Below are positions 12,148 through 25,164 of a stretch of 64,000 nt of DNA, piece after piece. The stretch is from positions 94,765,920 to 94,829,919 of the forward strand of contig NC_051083.1 in assembly GCF_004664715.2 (NCBI RefSeq). Reading direction: 5' to 3'. The stretch is from Peromyscus leucopus. Taxonomy: Eukaryota; Chordata; Mammalia; Rodentia; Cricetidae. The position numbers and the translations under genes were made by a program. The notes below the pieces were generated by a model, which had not been told where the DNA came from, searched no databases, and saw nothing but the letters and a program-made list of their open reading frames with translations. Position 1 is the first letter of the stretch. Every line of letters starts with the position of its first letter.

Positions 12148-12162
12148 CAGATCCAAATTTAT
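12148..12162. repeat. Target-site duplication of the full-length L1, copy 2
   Basis: This copy, cagatccaaatttat, lies directly beyond the 5' end of the L1. The first C could belong to either element or target. Confidence 0.85.
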
Positions 12163-12785
12163 AATTGACCATATTATTTCCATTTAAGTTTTCAATAAAA
12201 TTCAGATTGACTTTCTTTTGTCATTTTCTCTTCCTAATTGGAGTGGTCCCTCTTTCCTCTAATACCTATTTATTTATTTATTTATTTGCACCAAAGTTCC
12301 CACTAAAGAGCCTAGAATGGCCTCTAAGTCATTCTTTGTTTATCAGTCATATAGGCATGTGCCACCATATCAAAGTCACATCAATTAATTTATACTTCTT
12401 CCATTACAGAATTTTGTGTACTATAGTTATGATTTCATAACAGCTGTTGATTTGCCTCTGTGTTTGTCTAGCTGAATTACAAAATCTCTTAAGGTGGATT
12501 CTTTATTCCAATTCATGTTTGAACAATATTTCTGTATCTCCAGCAATACTCATTGCTTTTGAGATAATTAAGATTCATGTAAATGTTTATAGAACCAACT
12601 TGTGTTTACCCCATCTATTTATGTGCCTATATATTGTAGGGGACTAGTAACTGGAAATCTAGCCAGTGCTTTCTTAATAACAGAGACATTACGCTCGCTC
12701 AGGTAAAGATACTGTAGACTCTATTCCAATTTTATCTACTTATAGATCTGTAACTGTTGTACACTAGAGGTACTGTTTTGATTTC

Positions 12786-13004
12786 TTTTTTTAAAAAATT
12801 ATTTTATGTGTAGGAGTGTTTTGTCTGAGTGTGTATCTGTGTATGACTTTCATGTCTGATGTATATGAAGAGGCCAAAGGAGACATCAGATTTCCCGGAA
12901 CTGGAATTACAGGCAATTGTGAACCAACATATGGGTGCTGGAATTGAACCCAGGCCTTTTGGAAGAAAAGCCAAATGCTCTTAACCACTGAGTAATCCCC
13001 CCCC
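12786..13004 (-). mobile_element. B3-type SINE
   Basis: This is the antisense pattern ttattttatgtgtaggagtg, tgggtgctggaattgaaccc, ctcttaaccactgag. It looks nearly full length. Confidence 0.78.
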
Positions 13005-14175
13005 ATTTTAATTTTTAATATATTACATTTGTTTCATTGTTTCTGTTTTGAGTTCAGCGTTCCAGTGAAATTAGGCATGCAAATATCTATCCAGTTAGTC
13101 TTGAATCCTTCTAAAATTGTTATGCAGCTCTTAGACCTTTTCACCCAGAATTTCCTTAATAACCAGTGGTAGGTATGATGTATAATTTCATGGTAAAGTG
13201 ATATTTCAAAGCCAGTTGCTGGATTGTTGCTACTTTCATTATAAGCCTATCTAGATGCTTTTTTTCTTATAAGGAACTCTACACGTCCATCTTCCATATC
13301 TGTTTGTCAATCATCTTCTCACCTGTGTCAACTGGTCTCATCTAGAAAGGGCTAAGAAAAAGATGATTTTTGTCATTATAATTATATAAAGTGACAATAG
13401 ATTTTGAAGAGCATACAAACAAGAGTTTCTTTGGAAATAATTGTCCCATATGACTGATTATGGAAAGAGTACGGTCAACTTCAATAGGAAGTTGTTAGTT
13501 TTCAAAACATTGACTTGAGAATATATAGGGTGTGTCACAGTTATAATTTTGCAGCATGGTATTGGAGTTTTATATTTGGATGAGTTTATGGGAATGTTAT
13601 ATTATTTTCCACATTTCATATGTTGTTTTATGTAATTAGTGACACAATTACATTACTTAAAATACCTTGTCTTTTCCTGTTGTTCACAAATGAAACCGGT
13701 AGAACTGAAGCATTCTTGCTTTGTGTGTTTCTGCGATTTCTGGTCATTCAAAAGCATGAACTGGGGAGATTTCATATAAAACACTTGTCTGAACGTTGTA
13801 GTAGAGTTTAAGATCATATTAGCTCCTCTGACTGTGAATACCAGCTGCTGAGATGTTCAGCCAGTAATTCCATTAAAAAACATTCTTGTCCACTCAACAG
13901 GGAAAAAACCAAATTCTTCTTTTTCTCTTCCTGTAAATAGGCAACAAGTAGGCCTAGGGCATCTTAGTGGATTTTTACATTGGCATAGAGTCCTGGATTT
14001 GGACTCACTGGGACTTAAATGCACTTAGAACACAGAATTTGATTGCTTCATAGGAGACATTCCAGGCATATTTATGCTCAGCAGAACTCTGAAGTTTTGA
14101 TTCTTATAATCATGTTTCTGTGGTCTTCTTGTTTGCTGCTTTTATCTATGTTGTTAGTACTTTTCCGAGTCCAAG

Positions 14176-14670
14176 TGTCTTAGTCAGGGTTCTCTAAAGG
14201 AACAGAATTGATAGAATAAATATATATTAAAAGGGGATTTATTAGACTATGGTTTGAGTAGTCCAACAAAGGCCAAGAATCTGTCTGTTGTTCATTCCAC
14301 GAGATTGGATAGTTTAGTAGTCCCAATCTGGTGCTAGAGTCCCACAGTATTCCTAGAAATCTGCTGGTCATCACACTAGACTTCAACCCCTAAGAAGTAG
14401 GTTCTCATACCTGCAAAGGAACATCTCAGCAACAGGATAGATAAACTTGCCAGGGACAGTGAGGACAAGCAGACAAAAAACAAAAGCTTCCTTCTCTTAT
14501 CTTCTTTTATGTGGGCTGCCACCAGAAGTTGTGGCTCAGATTTAGGGTGGGTCTTCCCATCTCAAATAATCTGATAAAGAAAATCCCTCACAGCCATGCC
14601 CGGTAGCTCGAGTCTTAGTGTAATCCAGATTTAGTCAAGTTGACAACCAAAATTAGCTGTCACAAATCCA
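14176..14670. repeat. Dispersed rodent repeat, LTR-like, unnamed
   Basis: It begins tgtcttagtcagggttctct and ends near agtcaagttgacaaccaaaa. I recognise this as a high-copy rodent repeat with a simple-repeat-prone AT stretch near its start, but I cannot name the family safely. Confidence 0.6.
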
Positions 14671-14919
14671 CCTCTTGTCAACTTGATGCACAATCACATC
14701 CCTTATCTCATGCTCAAATTCCAAATGAAGACAATAACCAGGGCATAATTATGCCTAACATGATATAACTGTCCCATGTGTACTCCCAAATAAATTATAT
14801 ATTTTAGAATGGGAGAAAACGTTGTTGAAGGAATGCTTAGTCATTTAGAATCTCATAACTTAAATGTGATAATAACCACTGATTTCGTCTCATTCTATAA
14901 TTACTTTACATGAATAAAC

Positions 14920-15095
14920 TGCTGGAGAGATGGTTCAGCAGTTAAGAGCACTTGCTTTTCCAGAGGACCCAGGTTTGATTCCCAGTATCCAAATATAGCT
15001 CACAACTGTCTATGACTCGTCCCAGGGGATCTAATGCTCTCTTCTGACCTACTTGGGCACCAGACATCTGTGTATGTGTGTGCAAACTTGTGTGA
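14920..15095 (+). mobile_element. B2 SINE
   Basis: It contains ctggagagatggttcagcag, ttaagagcacttgctttt and a gaggacccaggtttgattcc B-box-like part, all typical of a sense B2/B3. Confidence 0.78.
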
Positions 15096-16014
15096 GAATG
15101 CCCTTAGAGGGCATTGAACTTCTTGGGGCTGAATTTATAGGTGTTTGTGAGCCACACACCATAGATGATAGAAACCTAACTACAGTCCTTACAATTGAGC
15201 AGCACGCACTCTTAAGCACTACAGCCCGCACGCTGTCATTGCTTTGAACCGCTAATTTTCATTTGGAAAGCTTTACTATTTACTTCCAATGGAATTATTT
15301 AATAGTGCAAGGAATTTGTCATGTGGAATTAAGAGATGTGAGAATTTCAGTGTCATCTTACTTTGTGATCTTAAACAGTCATTTGATCCCTGTAAACTTC
15401 AATTTCTACATTTTAGAAACAGAGATCACTATATTTGGATATATTACAGAGATAAAATAGTTATCATCTTGCCTACAAATTGCAAAGATCTATACATGTG
15501 GTGTTTTTCATTTTTATTGTTTTGTAAGCTTTCATCACAAACTTCCTAATTTATCTTCTATATGTACTTTCATATGTGACAAGTAAATATGATAGTATGC
15601 TTGAGAATCCATGTGTTAAGAGCATGATAAATTACTATTACCCCACATTGTGTAAAACAGTGTTTTTTTTTTTTTTCAGACTATTCCTTGCCCTGAGAGA
15701 CTCCATCTTACAAGAAGTCTAGAAGCAGAGAGATGAATTCTAGTACACAGGCTTCTTTCTCCTTTTTTATTGCAACCAGGATCTTAGCCAGTGGAATCAT
15801 GCTCCTGACATTTAGGGTCTGTTTTCTCACCTCAACACAAGCTATACACTCCCTCACAATGATACTTAGAAGTTTGTCTCCTTGGTGATTCCAGATCCTG
15901 TCACATTAATAATCAATATTAAGAATCACAATAATGTATAAATGCATCAGGCCATTATATTACTCTATTAATATTTATCAGATTTTCATATTAGTTTAAA
16001 ATAAATAAAATTTA

Positions 16015-16135
16015 TAACTGGAGGTTCTAGCACAACCCTATAATCTCAGCTACTCTGGAAGCTGAGGCAGGAGAATTGCAATTTCAAGGATGACCTGAGC
16101 AACATTGGAGTACCCTGACTTCAAATAAATAAAAA
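16015..16135 (+). mobile_element. B1/7SL-like SINE fragment
   Basis: The sequence agctactctggaagctgagg and caggagaattgcaatttcaa is 7SL-derived SINE text, diverged. Confidence 0.6.
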
Positions 16136-16314
16136 TTGCTGGTGATGTAGTTCTGTGATAGAGCTCTTACATAACACACATGAAGGAACACATTTGAACA
16201 CGCAGTACTGAGGACACTGAGGAAGAAAGATTGCAAGTTTAGAAACAGTATGGACAAATTAGCAAGTTCCAGGTTCAGCCTGAATTATGTAGCAAGATTC
16301 TATCACCAAAAAAC

Positions 16315-16338
16315 CTTTTTTTTGTATTTATGTATTTT

Positions 16339-16375
<37 letters not shown>

Positions 16376-16402
16376 ATTGTCTGTGTGTCTCCCCCCCCCC
16401 CC

Positions 16403-16436
<34 letters not shown>

Positions 16437-16615
16437 GAACGTGTGTGCACATGTATCATATGTGCACCTGATGCCCATGGAGGTCAGATAAGGTCATCAT
16501 ATTATATTCACTGGAACTGGAGTTATAGATGGTTGTGAGTTCTGGGAACCAAATCTAGATCTTCTGTAAAAGCAACAAGTGTGTTAATCACTTAGAAACC
16601 TCTCCAATAACCTCT
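16315..16615 (-). mobile_element. B3-type SINE expanded by (TG)n, C-run and (CG)n
   Basis: An antisense B3-like body (cctgatgcccatggaggtca, actggagttatagatggttg) carries a microsatellite block at 16340-16440: TG repeats, a 13-base C-run, more TG, then alternating CG. Confidence 0.7.
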
Positions 16616-16984
16616 CCAAATAACTTTTTAAACTTAAATTTGGCATACTCCAAGCTAAAAATATTGGAAGACAGTCATTTACAATATGAGGCTTTCCTGA
16701 AACAGCTCTATATTAATTAATGAAGACTCATACTATGATAGTAAACATTTTGATCTCTGTGAAACAACTGTAGAACCCAATAAGAGATTTTTCTCAAATA
16801 TCTTTGATTTTTAGAGTTTAAGTGTTCATTTCTTTAAAATTATTAATTTACTATTAGTATAATTTGGCTGGAGATTGAACCCAGGGCTTCATGCATGATA
16901 GGATTTCCATATATAAATATTAACCTAAGTTAGAATGACATTTGTTAAAAATGCACTCTATGATGATAACATAAGAAACAAAGG

Positions 16985-17115
16985 AGCCAGGTATGATAGT
17001 GGATACTTCCAATTTCCGTACTTGGTGGGGCACAAGGCTCAGGAATTCAAAGTCATTGTCATGTATACAGAAAGTTTGATAACCTGGGCTATATGAGATG
17101 TTGTCTCAAAAAATG
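16985..17115 (+). mobile_element. Old B1-like SINE
   Basis: Degraded B1-like text starts gccaggtatgatagtggata and ends gagatgttgtctcaaaaa. Confidence 0.5.
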
Positions 17116-17309
17116 TATAGGAACCAAATACAAGCTACCTGAACCAAGACCAACCTCTTACTCCAAGTTTGAGGTAACAATGAACATAAATTAGACTATG
17201 TAATTTTTGGATATAGAAGTCCTGTTTATCTAACCTAATTACTAAAAAAAAAAAAGTGAGTGCCATTTCACATAAGTTCTCTCTAGTAGTACTTGTAAAT
17301 AATTACCCA

Positions 17310-17520
17310 ATGGCTGGGCAGATGTCTCAGCAGCAAAGAGAACTCAGAGGATCCAGGTTCAGTTCCCAGAACTCACATTAGGTGCCTCACAACTGCCTGT
17401 AACTCCAGTTCCAGATCTGCAGCCTTATCTGTTCTACATTAGTATCCCATACATGTGATATACACATGTGAAGGCACATGTTTATACACATAAAATAAAT
17501 TTAAAAATAAATACATCTTT
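17310..17520 (+). mobile_element. B2 SINE
   Basis: This is a sense B2 pattern with ggctgggcagatgtctcagc, gaggatccaggttcagttcc and an A-rich 3' end with ataaaataaattt. Confidence 0.78.
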
Positions 17521-17709
17521 ATAAAAGTTAAAACTTAAAAAAAAACTACTTAATGCAAGGCATAGGCTTATCTTTCTTGCACCAAATGTGAAGTTACAGT
17601 TGCTAATCTGAGAAACTTGTCTGTGGATTTGTAAGATTACAGTATTCGTAATGAAGTAACTGGTAAATCATCCAGAGTAAGTATTAGAAATGCTGCCATT
17701 TGTTAATTG

Positions 17710-18075
17710 ATGTTGTCTTAGTTAGATTTCTATTGCTGTGAAAATACACCATGGCCATGGCAGTTTCCTTATAAAGGAAATCATTTAATTGGAGTGGCTT
17801 ACAGTTTCAGAGGTTCAGTCCATTATCATCATGGTGGGACATGGCAGCATGCAGGCAGACATGGTGCTGGAGAAGGAACTGAGAGTTCTACATCTGTGGA
17901 GGCAACAGGAAGTGGATTGTCTCACTTGGCACTGCTTGAGCATATATGAGACCTCAAAGCCCACCTCTACTGTGATACACTTCCTCCAACAAGACCACAC
18001 CTGCTTCAAAAATGCCAAGCTTCCTAGTAGTGTCATTTACTTTGTGGGTCATTTTCTTTCAAATCACCACAGATG
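17710..18075. repeat. Dispersed rodent repeat, unnamed
   Basis: It begins tgtcttagttagatttctat and contains tcagtccattatcatcatgg and gcatatatgagacctcaaag. It is a common rodent repeat with a relative at 59340-59670. I do not name the family. Confidence 0.65.
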
Positions 18076-18309
18076 TCTTCAAACCTCAGGGCTCACTTTG
18101 ATCAATGTGAGTTTATAGGCTTTCTTCTATAACCTTCCTTTTTTTTCCAATCCCAAACTGTTCTCCACTGAATAAACAACAGCAACCAAGTTTCTCAAAT
18201 AGAAAAAATACGTTATTCTTCAACTATCCCCATAAATTTCAAAGTTTTAATAAGAAGTGAAGTAGCAGTAGTAAGTTATATAATTGTGAATTACTTATAG
18301 GTACCAAAA

Positions 18310-18665
18310 TTTAATTTTACATGTGTGCATTGTTGTATTTTTGTGTGTCATGCATGTGTGTCTATGTGTGGATATGTGTGTGCCACTCCATGCCTTCAGA
18401 GGTGAGAGAGCAACTTCAGGTGTTGGTTTTCACTTTTCATCTTGGTTGAGGCAGGGTCTCTTTGTTATCTGTTGCTGTTCTGCATACAGCAGGCTAGCTA
18501 GCCTTGTGAGCTTCTAGGAATTCTCATGTCTCCACCCCTCATCTTGCTGAAGAAGTAGTGATATGGCAGATACCCACTACTGTAGCACTGATAAGTGGTG
18601 AGGATTTGATCTCAGTTCCTCACATTTGTATGGAAGGGCTGTACCCACTGAACAACCTCCCCTGC
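18310..18665 (-). mobile_element. B4/RSINE-type element
   Basis: Antisense text with gttgaggcagggtctctttg and tgtacccactgaacaacctc resembles rodent composite B4-type SINEs. A similar element lies at 63590-63885. Confidence 0.5.
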
Positions 18666-19235
18666 GCCTACATCATATTTTAGTGAGTCACTTAATGTTT
18701 TTGCTCTAAATATGGAGAAACTGGCAGGTGTTGTTTTGATTAAAAGGCTTTCCAACTGATTAATGTGTTCATCAATAATTTGATTTTTAAAGAAAACTTT
18801 CATTACAGTGAGAAGAAAATATTTCCTCTTCATAGAAAATCTGGCAAAATGTCTTGGCTTTTGCTCAGAATTTGGAAGCAAATGAGAATCAACTGGAAAT
18901 ATTGGAGAAGTCAGGGGAATAGTGCTGGCTCTGCCTCTGCTACTGATGGGCTCTGCATTTTTTCACATTTAAAATGATAGGAGTACATTAGTTAATTTAT
19001 AAGATCTATTACAACTCCTCTAACATTGTTTTATTGTTAGCATTTATTATAAAGAGATATGATGTATTTATGGCTTGTGGCAGGATATCAATGAAAGGTT
19101 GTACAAAAATATCCAAAAGTTTTAGCTTTGAATTCAACAATAAGTGATTAACAATTGTTCTTCCAGTGGAGATTTTGTGTTATGTTATCAGGTTCAAGAC
19201 AACTTGTTTCTAAAAATTCCATTTAAAATAATGTC

Positions 19236-19465
19236 TTGGCTTTGAGAGATGGATCAGCATTTAAGAACACTGGATGCTCTTCCACAGGAACTAGGTTCAG
19301 TTTCTAGCACCCATATGGCAGCTCACAACCATCTTTAACTCCAGTTCTAAGGTATCTAATGCCCTCTTCTGGCCTTTGTGGGCACCAGGCACATAAGTGG
19401 TGCACAGACATCCATGGAGGCAAAACACCCACACACATAACAAAATGAAAAATAAACTAAAATAA
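19236..19465 (+). mobile_element. B2 SINE
   Basis: A sense element with tttgagagatggatcagcat, aggaactaggttcagtttct, tctaatgccctcttctggcc and an A-rich tail. Confidence 0.8.
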
Positions 19466-19949
19466 TGTCTTCTAATCGAGTCTTAAACTCAAAAGAAGAA
19501 CCATTGCATGTTAGGATGACATAGTACTGTACTATATACTTGTGGCCCAAAGTTTAACTTGTACTGAAAACCATCAGTTCTATTCTTCATCACTCTTGAA
19601 TACCTCAATTAGTTATTCAAAGGTAAAAATAGCAAATAATTTGTTTTGTTTATCAACACTTAAGTCCTCTTTTCAGTCTTCTCCCTATATTATACCATTT
19701 TCAAATCAGTAAGTTGTGCTTTCATATTTTGAGTATGTGAATATTATTGATATGCTGTTTGCTGTAGGTCTTTTATTTACCCATGCAATGCATTTATTGA
19801 GCTTTCTTTCAAAAAGTGCTATAGTGATCTAGTTCCCTCACATTTCCCCTAGCTTAGGAGACCAGACTGAGGCATGACTGTACGCAGCCTCTCTGTTATT
19901 TTCTGGCATATGAAAATCTAATTCATGTAAATATATTAGTTTATATTCA

Positions 19950-20880
19950 ACAGCTTTATTAAACTATTCTCTGCAGAAATTCTTTTGAATTTTCTATCCC
20001 TTTAGTCATTTAACCTGAGTGGCATTTGTGTTTCTTTCTCAAACTTTCCTTTCCTTTCAAAAATTGCCAGCGCTCTGTTAAGTCCAACTTCATCATGTTT
20101 TATGTAGCATTTCTACATCTATACTCTTTAGTAAAAAATAAGTCTGTAATTTATCCTTCACATTCAGTCTTATGTAAGTTTGGTTACAAAATTAGACTAA
20201 TTTTATCTGTTCTTTTCTCTGATGTTGTTCAGTTAGATTTGAATCCTGTACTCAAGCTCAATAACATTATGGTTAAGTATTATGTTGTGTATGATCTCTG
20301 ACCTTTTACATTTGTTCAAATTAAAGAACAGTGTATGGTCAATTTTAATAAATTTCTAGGATTTATCTCATATAAATTTGTATTTGTCATTTGATGGATA
20401 CATTGCATTATAGAAGTCCATTAGAATAAGTTCATTAGTCATGTTCAAATGTTTGTATGTCCTTACAGATTATTTTGTTTACATTTTATACCAGTCAGTT
20501 GTGAGAGATTTGTTTAAGATCTCCAGCTACATAGATTTGTGTGCCTTTATAAATCTGTTGGTTTTTATTTTATGTATTTTGGAGATGTTATTAATGTGTA
20601 TAATTTAAGGTATTTTAAAGAAAATCTTCCTTGTGAACCAAATCTTTTATCATTCTGAAGTGACTTTGTTTTATCTTTTGTAATGTGTTCTGCCTTAAAA
20701 TCCATTTTGTCTAAAATTAATACAGTGATACCAGCTTTCTTTGGTTATTATTGTGCCTAGCTTTTTCATCTTTTATTTCAACCTTTCTATGTAATCTTAG
20801 GCTTTTGATGTCTCTGATAAATATCATATCATACATTCTGAAATTTGCTTCCTTTTTTGAAGTTCTAAGGATATTTGTTT
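19950..20880 (-). mobile_element. Ancient L1 endonuclease-region fragment
   Basis: The antisense pattern runs through sequences typical of the L1 ORF2 endonuclease half, such as agatctccagctacatagat and taatacagtgataccagctt. It is heavily mutated. Confidence 0.6.
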
Positions 20881-21789
20881 CCAACGTTTTTCTCAAGGTT
20901 CTTACCTAAGATTTTAGTAGCATTTTCAAAACATTGTAGGAATATGTAATGAAAACAATTACGTCTTCATATAGACTCAGTATCTGTCAGTGTTTTGCTG
21001 TATTTGCCTTACACTTCTTTCTCTTGCTGCCTAGTATTTCTATGTGTGTGCATGTTCAATGATTAGTTAAAAGTAACTTACTGACAGCATGACACCATGT
21101 ACCTAACAACCTCATCACAAATCGTGTCTTACATTAATTACTAATAACTTATCACCCCTGAGAAAATTAATCATTTTAAAGGATCATGTCTTTTATAGTT
21201 GTTTATGTCCTGCTTTTGTTTATTCTCTTAAAATTTCAAATTTCAAGATAAAATTTTGATTAAAATTTTCCATGGACCTCCTCTGTACATCTTGGGAGGA
21301 GAGGAGCTGTCCTCCCAGTGAACTTTACTTTCAAGGATGTTTTATAATAAATGACTTGAGAACTAGTGATAGTTATCTCCCTTTGCAAGAAAAGTCAGTT
21401 ATGTTTACCTAATAGAATAATAAAAACAAGATCTCAAGAAAACAGTTCCTGCTCCTTGTGAGATAAGTAAGTTCTTTAAATACCTGGTTTCTCTTCAGCA
21501 ACAGCCAGCAATGTGACCTGTGTGAAGGTTCATACTGTCTGCTTAGCATTACCCTGTGGAAACGGCAGCGTAAGGAAGCCCAGAATATGGCTTTGAGTAA
21601 TACATTCTTATGTCTGATTCACAGGTCTTACATTTTTAAAACTATCCCATAACACTGGGGCAAAACTTACTTGTTAGTTTTCAAGTAGAGAAATGTCTTA
21701 ACCTCTTCTTAGTTGTTGACTGTGTATCTTCCTATATTTTATTCATTTATATGAGTTTTAACAGCATCTTTGATATATAATTTAAACAC

Positions 21790-22600
21790 TTTTCAGTTTG
21801 TCTATTTAAAGCATATGTTCAGTAGTTTTGTAGAGTATGTACAGAATTTTACAGCCATCACCCAAATGAATTTTAGAAAATTTTTATTAATATGATAAGA
21901 AAACCATACCCCTTAACTTTCTCTTCCCATTAAAACCAGTCACAGGCAACTACCATTCTACTTGTTTCTATAATTCTATCTATTCTCAACATTTACCGTA
22001 AGTAAACTCATGTCAATGTGAAATTTTGTATTTGTATTTTTACTTAACACAGTGTTTCCAAAGTACATGAATGTTGTAGCATGAAACAATATTTCCCTCC
22101 TCTTTCTTGTCAAATGGTATTTCATTGACTGTGTATACTACATATTATTTAATAATTTCATCTTGATGGATATCTGGGTTGTTTTTTATCCTTTGGAATA
22201 TTATTTGTAATGATTTATGAATAGTCATATATAAGGTGTTTTATAGACATTTTCTACTTTTCTTGGATATATGCCTAAGTATGGAAGAGTTTGGTAATTA
22301 TGTTTGTTTATTAACTGCTAGACTGTTCTAAAATGGTTATATCATTCCGCAACCACACCAGCAATGTATGAGGGTTTTATCTAGGCTCCATCCTCAGTAG
22401 ATGTTATTATTGTCTATCTTTTTCATTAGAGCTAGGTAATAATGTATGAATTGATATTTCAAAATGTTTTTGGTTTTCATCTCCCTAATGACTAATGATA
22501 CTATGTTTGCACATGCTTTCTGTATCTGTGTTTTTAAAATAAATAACAATTAACATTTGTTGCCCATTTTAAAATTGGAGTACTTGCATTCATAATAAGC
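21790..22600 (-). mobile_element. Ancient L1 3'-region fragment
   Basis: The segment with cttgatggatatctgggttg, ggatatatgcctaagtatgg and ccgcaaccacaccagcaatg is the familiar antisense C-terminal part of L1 ORF2, diverged. Confidence 0.65.
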
Positions 22601-22734
22601 TATGAGGTCTCTTTATATATATATGTATATATATATTCTCCTTTATGAGAAATATGATTTATAAATATATTTCACCTATCAAGTATTTTCACTTTCTAAT
22701 TCTGATAACTTTAAAATTTCTAAAAAAGACTTGT

Positions 22735-22925
22735 GTTTCTTTTATTTCTCTCTGTGTGTATCTGTAGCTGTGTGACTAAATGCCATGTACACATGAGTGT
22801 CTGTGGAGGCCAGAAGAGCTTCTAGATTCCCCTAGAGCTGGAGTTCCATGTGGTTGTGAGCCTCTGACATGGGTGCTGGCAATTAACCTCTGACCCTCTT
22901 CAAAAGCAGCTTGCCCTTTTGATGA
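22735..22925 (-). mobile_element. B3-type SINE
   Basis: An antisense element with gtgtctgtggaggccagaag, gagctggagttccatgtggt and ggtgctggcaattaacctct. Confidence 0.68.
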
Positions 22926-23014
22926 ATTTCCTAAGAGGGACTGACTAAGCAAATACCAGAAATATGTATTCCAATGTTTGCTTTTAATTTTTTTTATAAT
23001 TTTACCTTTTCAAT

Positions 23015-24575
23015 GTGTTTTCTATTTTAAGAAAAAAAAAGTTAAAACATATATGGAGTCATAAAAGGCCCAGGATAGCCAAATACAATCTTGAGCAAAA
23101 AGAACAATGCTGCAGAGATTACCATTCCAGAAGTCAAGATGTATTACAGAGCCATTGTAATAAAAACAATATGGTACTGGCAAAAAGAAAAGACATGTAG
23201 AGCAATGGAACAAAATAGGATGAGCTAGAATTCAGCCACTTTATATTTGACAGAGATGACAAAACATGAGCTGGACAAAAGGCATCTTTAATAAATAGTG
23301 ATGGAAAAACGAGGTGTCCGTGAATTGGGAAGAGAGTATGGAAGAGCATATGGGATAGTTTGGAGGGAGAAATGTAATTAAGTTTTAATCTAAAAAATTA
23401 CAAATAAAATTGTACTATTAATAAAACCTGGATGTCCACATGCAGAATGAAATTAGACCTGCATTTATCATCTTTCTCAAAAACTAACTCAAAAGGGATT
23501 GAAGACCTCAACTTGAAACCTGAAACACTGAAACTACTAGCAGAAAATACAGAAACTATCCTATATGATAGAGATATAAGAAAGGACTTTCTTTTTTTTT
23601 TTTTTTTTTTTTTTTTCGAGACAGGGTTTCTCTGTGTAGCTTTGCGCCTTTCCTGGAGCTCACTTGGTAGCCCAGGCTGGCCTCGAACTCACAGAGATCC
23701 GCCTGGCTCTGCCTCCCGAGTGCTGGGATTAAAGGCGTGCGCCACCACCGCCGGGCTCTAAGAAAGGACTTTCTTAATAAGACTCCATTTACCCAAGAAT
23801 TAATGACCAAAAAATGACAAATGAAATTTCTGCAGAGCTAAAGAAACAATCAACCAGATGAAGAGAGAGCCCACAGAATGGGAGAGACTCTGCCAGCTGT
23901 ACGTCTGACAGAAAGTTAATATTCAGAATATACAAAGAACTAAAAAAAAAAAAAAAAAAAAACCAGTCAAACAAACAAAAATGACCCTTTCTAAAATGGG
24001 CCTGGGACATGAAAAGAGAGTTTTCAAAAGAAGAATAAAATGGCAAGGAAACATTTCACAAAATGTTCATTGTACCTAGCCAATGGAGAAATAAGGTTAA
24101 AAAAGAGTTGAGATTTTACCTTGCCCCAGTCAGACTGGTAAAGACCAACAAAACAACTGACAACAAATACTGAATAGGATTGGAGGGGAGATCCGCTGCT
24201 CACTGTTGGTGGGGTTGCAAACTAGTCCAGCCACTCTGGGAATCAGTGTGGAGAATCCCCAAAATGTAAAAATAAATCTATCATATGACTCGGGAATACT
24301 ACTCCTTGGCATGTGGTCAAATGACTCAACATCTTATTCCACAGATACTTGCTCAGTCATGTTCATTTCTGCTCTATTCAAAATAGCTAAAAATAAAAAC
24401 AACCTGAATTGTGAAACAAATGAATAATGAAAATGTGGTACATATCCACTATGGAAAACTATTCAGTTGTAAATAAAAACGAAATCATAAGTGTTTTCAG
24501 ATAGATGGATAGAACTAGAAAAAATCACATGGAATGAGATAACATAGATCTAGAAAGACAAATGTCACATTCTAT
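23015..24575 (+). mobile_element. Old L1 ORF2 3' part, sense, interrupted by a B1
   Basis: Short readable peptides such as HKRPRIAKYN and NGLVKRKDM-like text, and downstream NKNNLNCETNE, fit the C-terminal part of L1 ORF2. Frames are broken throughout, and a B1 is inserted at 23594-23758. Confidence 0.7.
23594..23758 (-). mobile_element. B1 SINE, young, with perfect 17-bp target-site duplication
   Basis: A near-complete B1 starts with poly(T) (the tail) and ends with the GCCGGGC-type 5' end. The duplication taagaaaggactttctt at 23577-23593 and 23759-23775 is perfect. It is inserted in an older L1. Confidence 0.93.
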
Positions 24576-25164
24576 CTTATCTGAAGTTCTTAGCTCCAAA
24601 TCTTAAGATGTGAGCAGATAATCTGGATTTTTAGTATCGAAACGTAGTGGCTTGAGGGAGAAATGTCCCCCATAGGCTCTAATTTTTTTTGAACACTTGG
24701 CTCCCATTTGGTGGCACTGCTTGGGATATATAAGAAATATAAATGTACTTTATGTTTAGACTTGAGTCTTACCCTCAAAATATTTCATTTATCTATATAC
24801 AAATGTGCCAATCTGCAAAAGATAAAAATGCCAAAACATTTCAGGTAATATTCTAATCTGTTTTTTATTTTCATATTTTAAGACCTAAAATTACTATTAT
24901 TATTTTCTACACTTATCCTAATACCATATACTAAACGATTGTTTTTGAGCAATAAATCTTGGAGCAGTTCCATACTGTTTTAATTATTATAGTTTTATGA
25001 TATATTTCAATCTGTGGTAATATAAACCTTTCTTAATTTTTATTTTGATGTTTTCTCATAGAATAAAAACTAAAAATATTACTATAGATCCATAATTACA
25101 ATGCATTAACAACCAACCATCTGTGATTTTGTAGAAATAAACTTTGCACCACAGTATTGAAAAG

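Noticed and set aside
11734..12187. Overlapping GC-rich + strand reading frames of about 140 codons with Cys/Pro/Gly-rich text
   Set aside because: They lie in the antisense of the L1 5' UTR repeats, and several frames are open at once because of base composition. GPPPG-like words there are not collagen Gly-X-Y repeats.
15661..15680. T-rich tract ending in cag, like a splice acceptor
   Set aside because: No collagen-like or other convincing coding sequence follows, and no donor is apparent.
16250..16538. Short frames with runs of Cys-Val or Thr-His
   Set aside because: They are translations of the (TG)n microsatellite, not proteins. The same holds for frames over the CA runs at 31779, 32978 and 35671.
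24600..24780. Segment with gggagaaatgtcccccatag and ggtggcactgcttgggatat, reminiscent of a rodent repeat
   Set aside because: I recognise the wording only vaguely and cannot give family, ends or strand.
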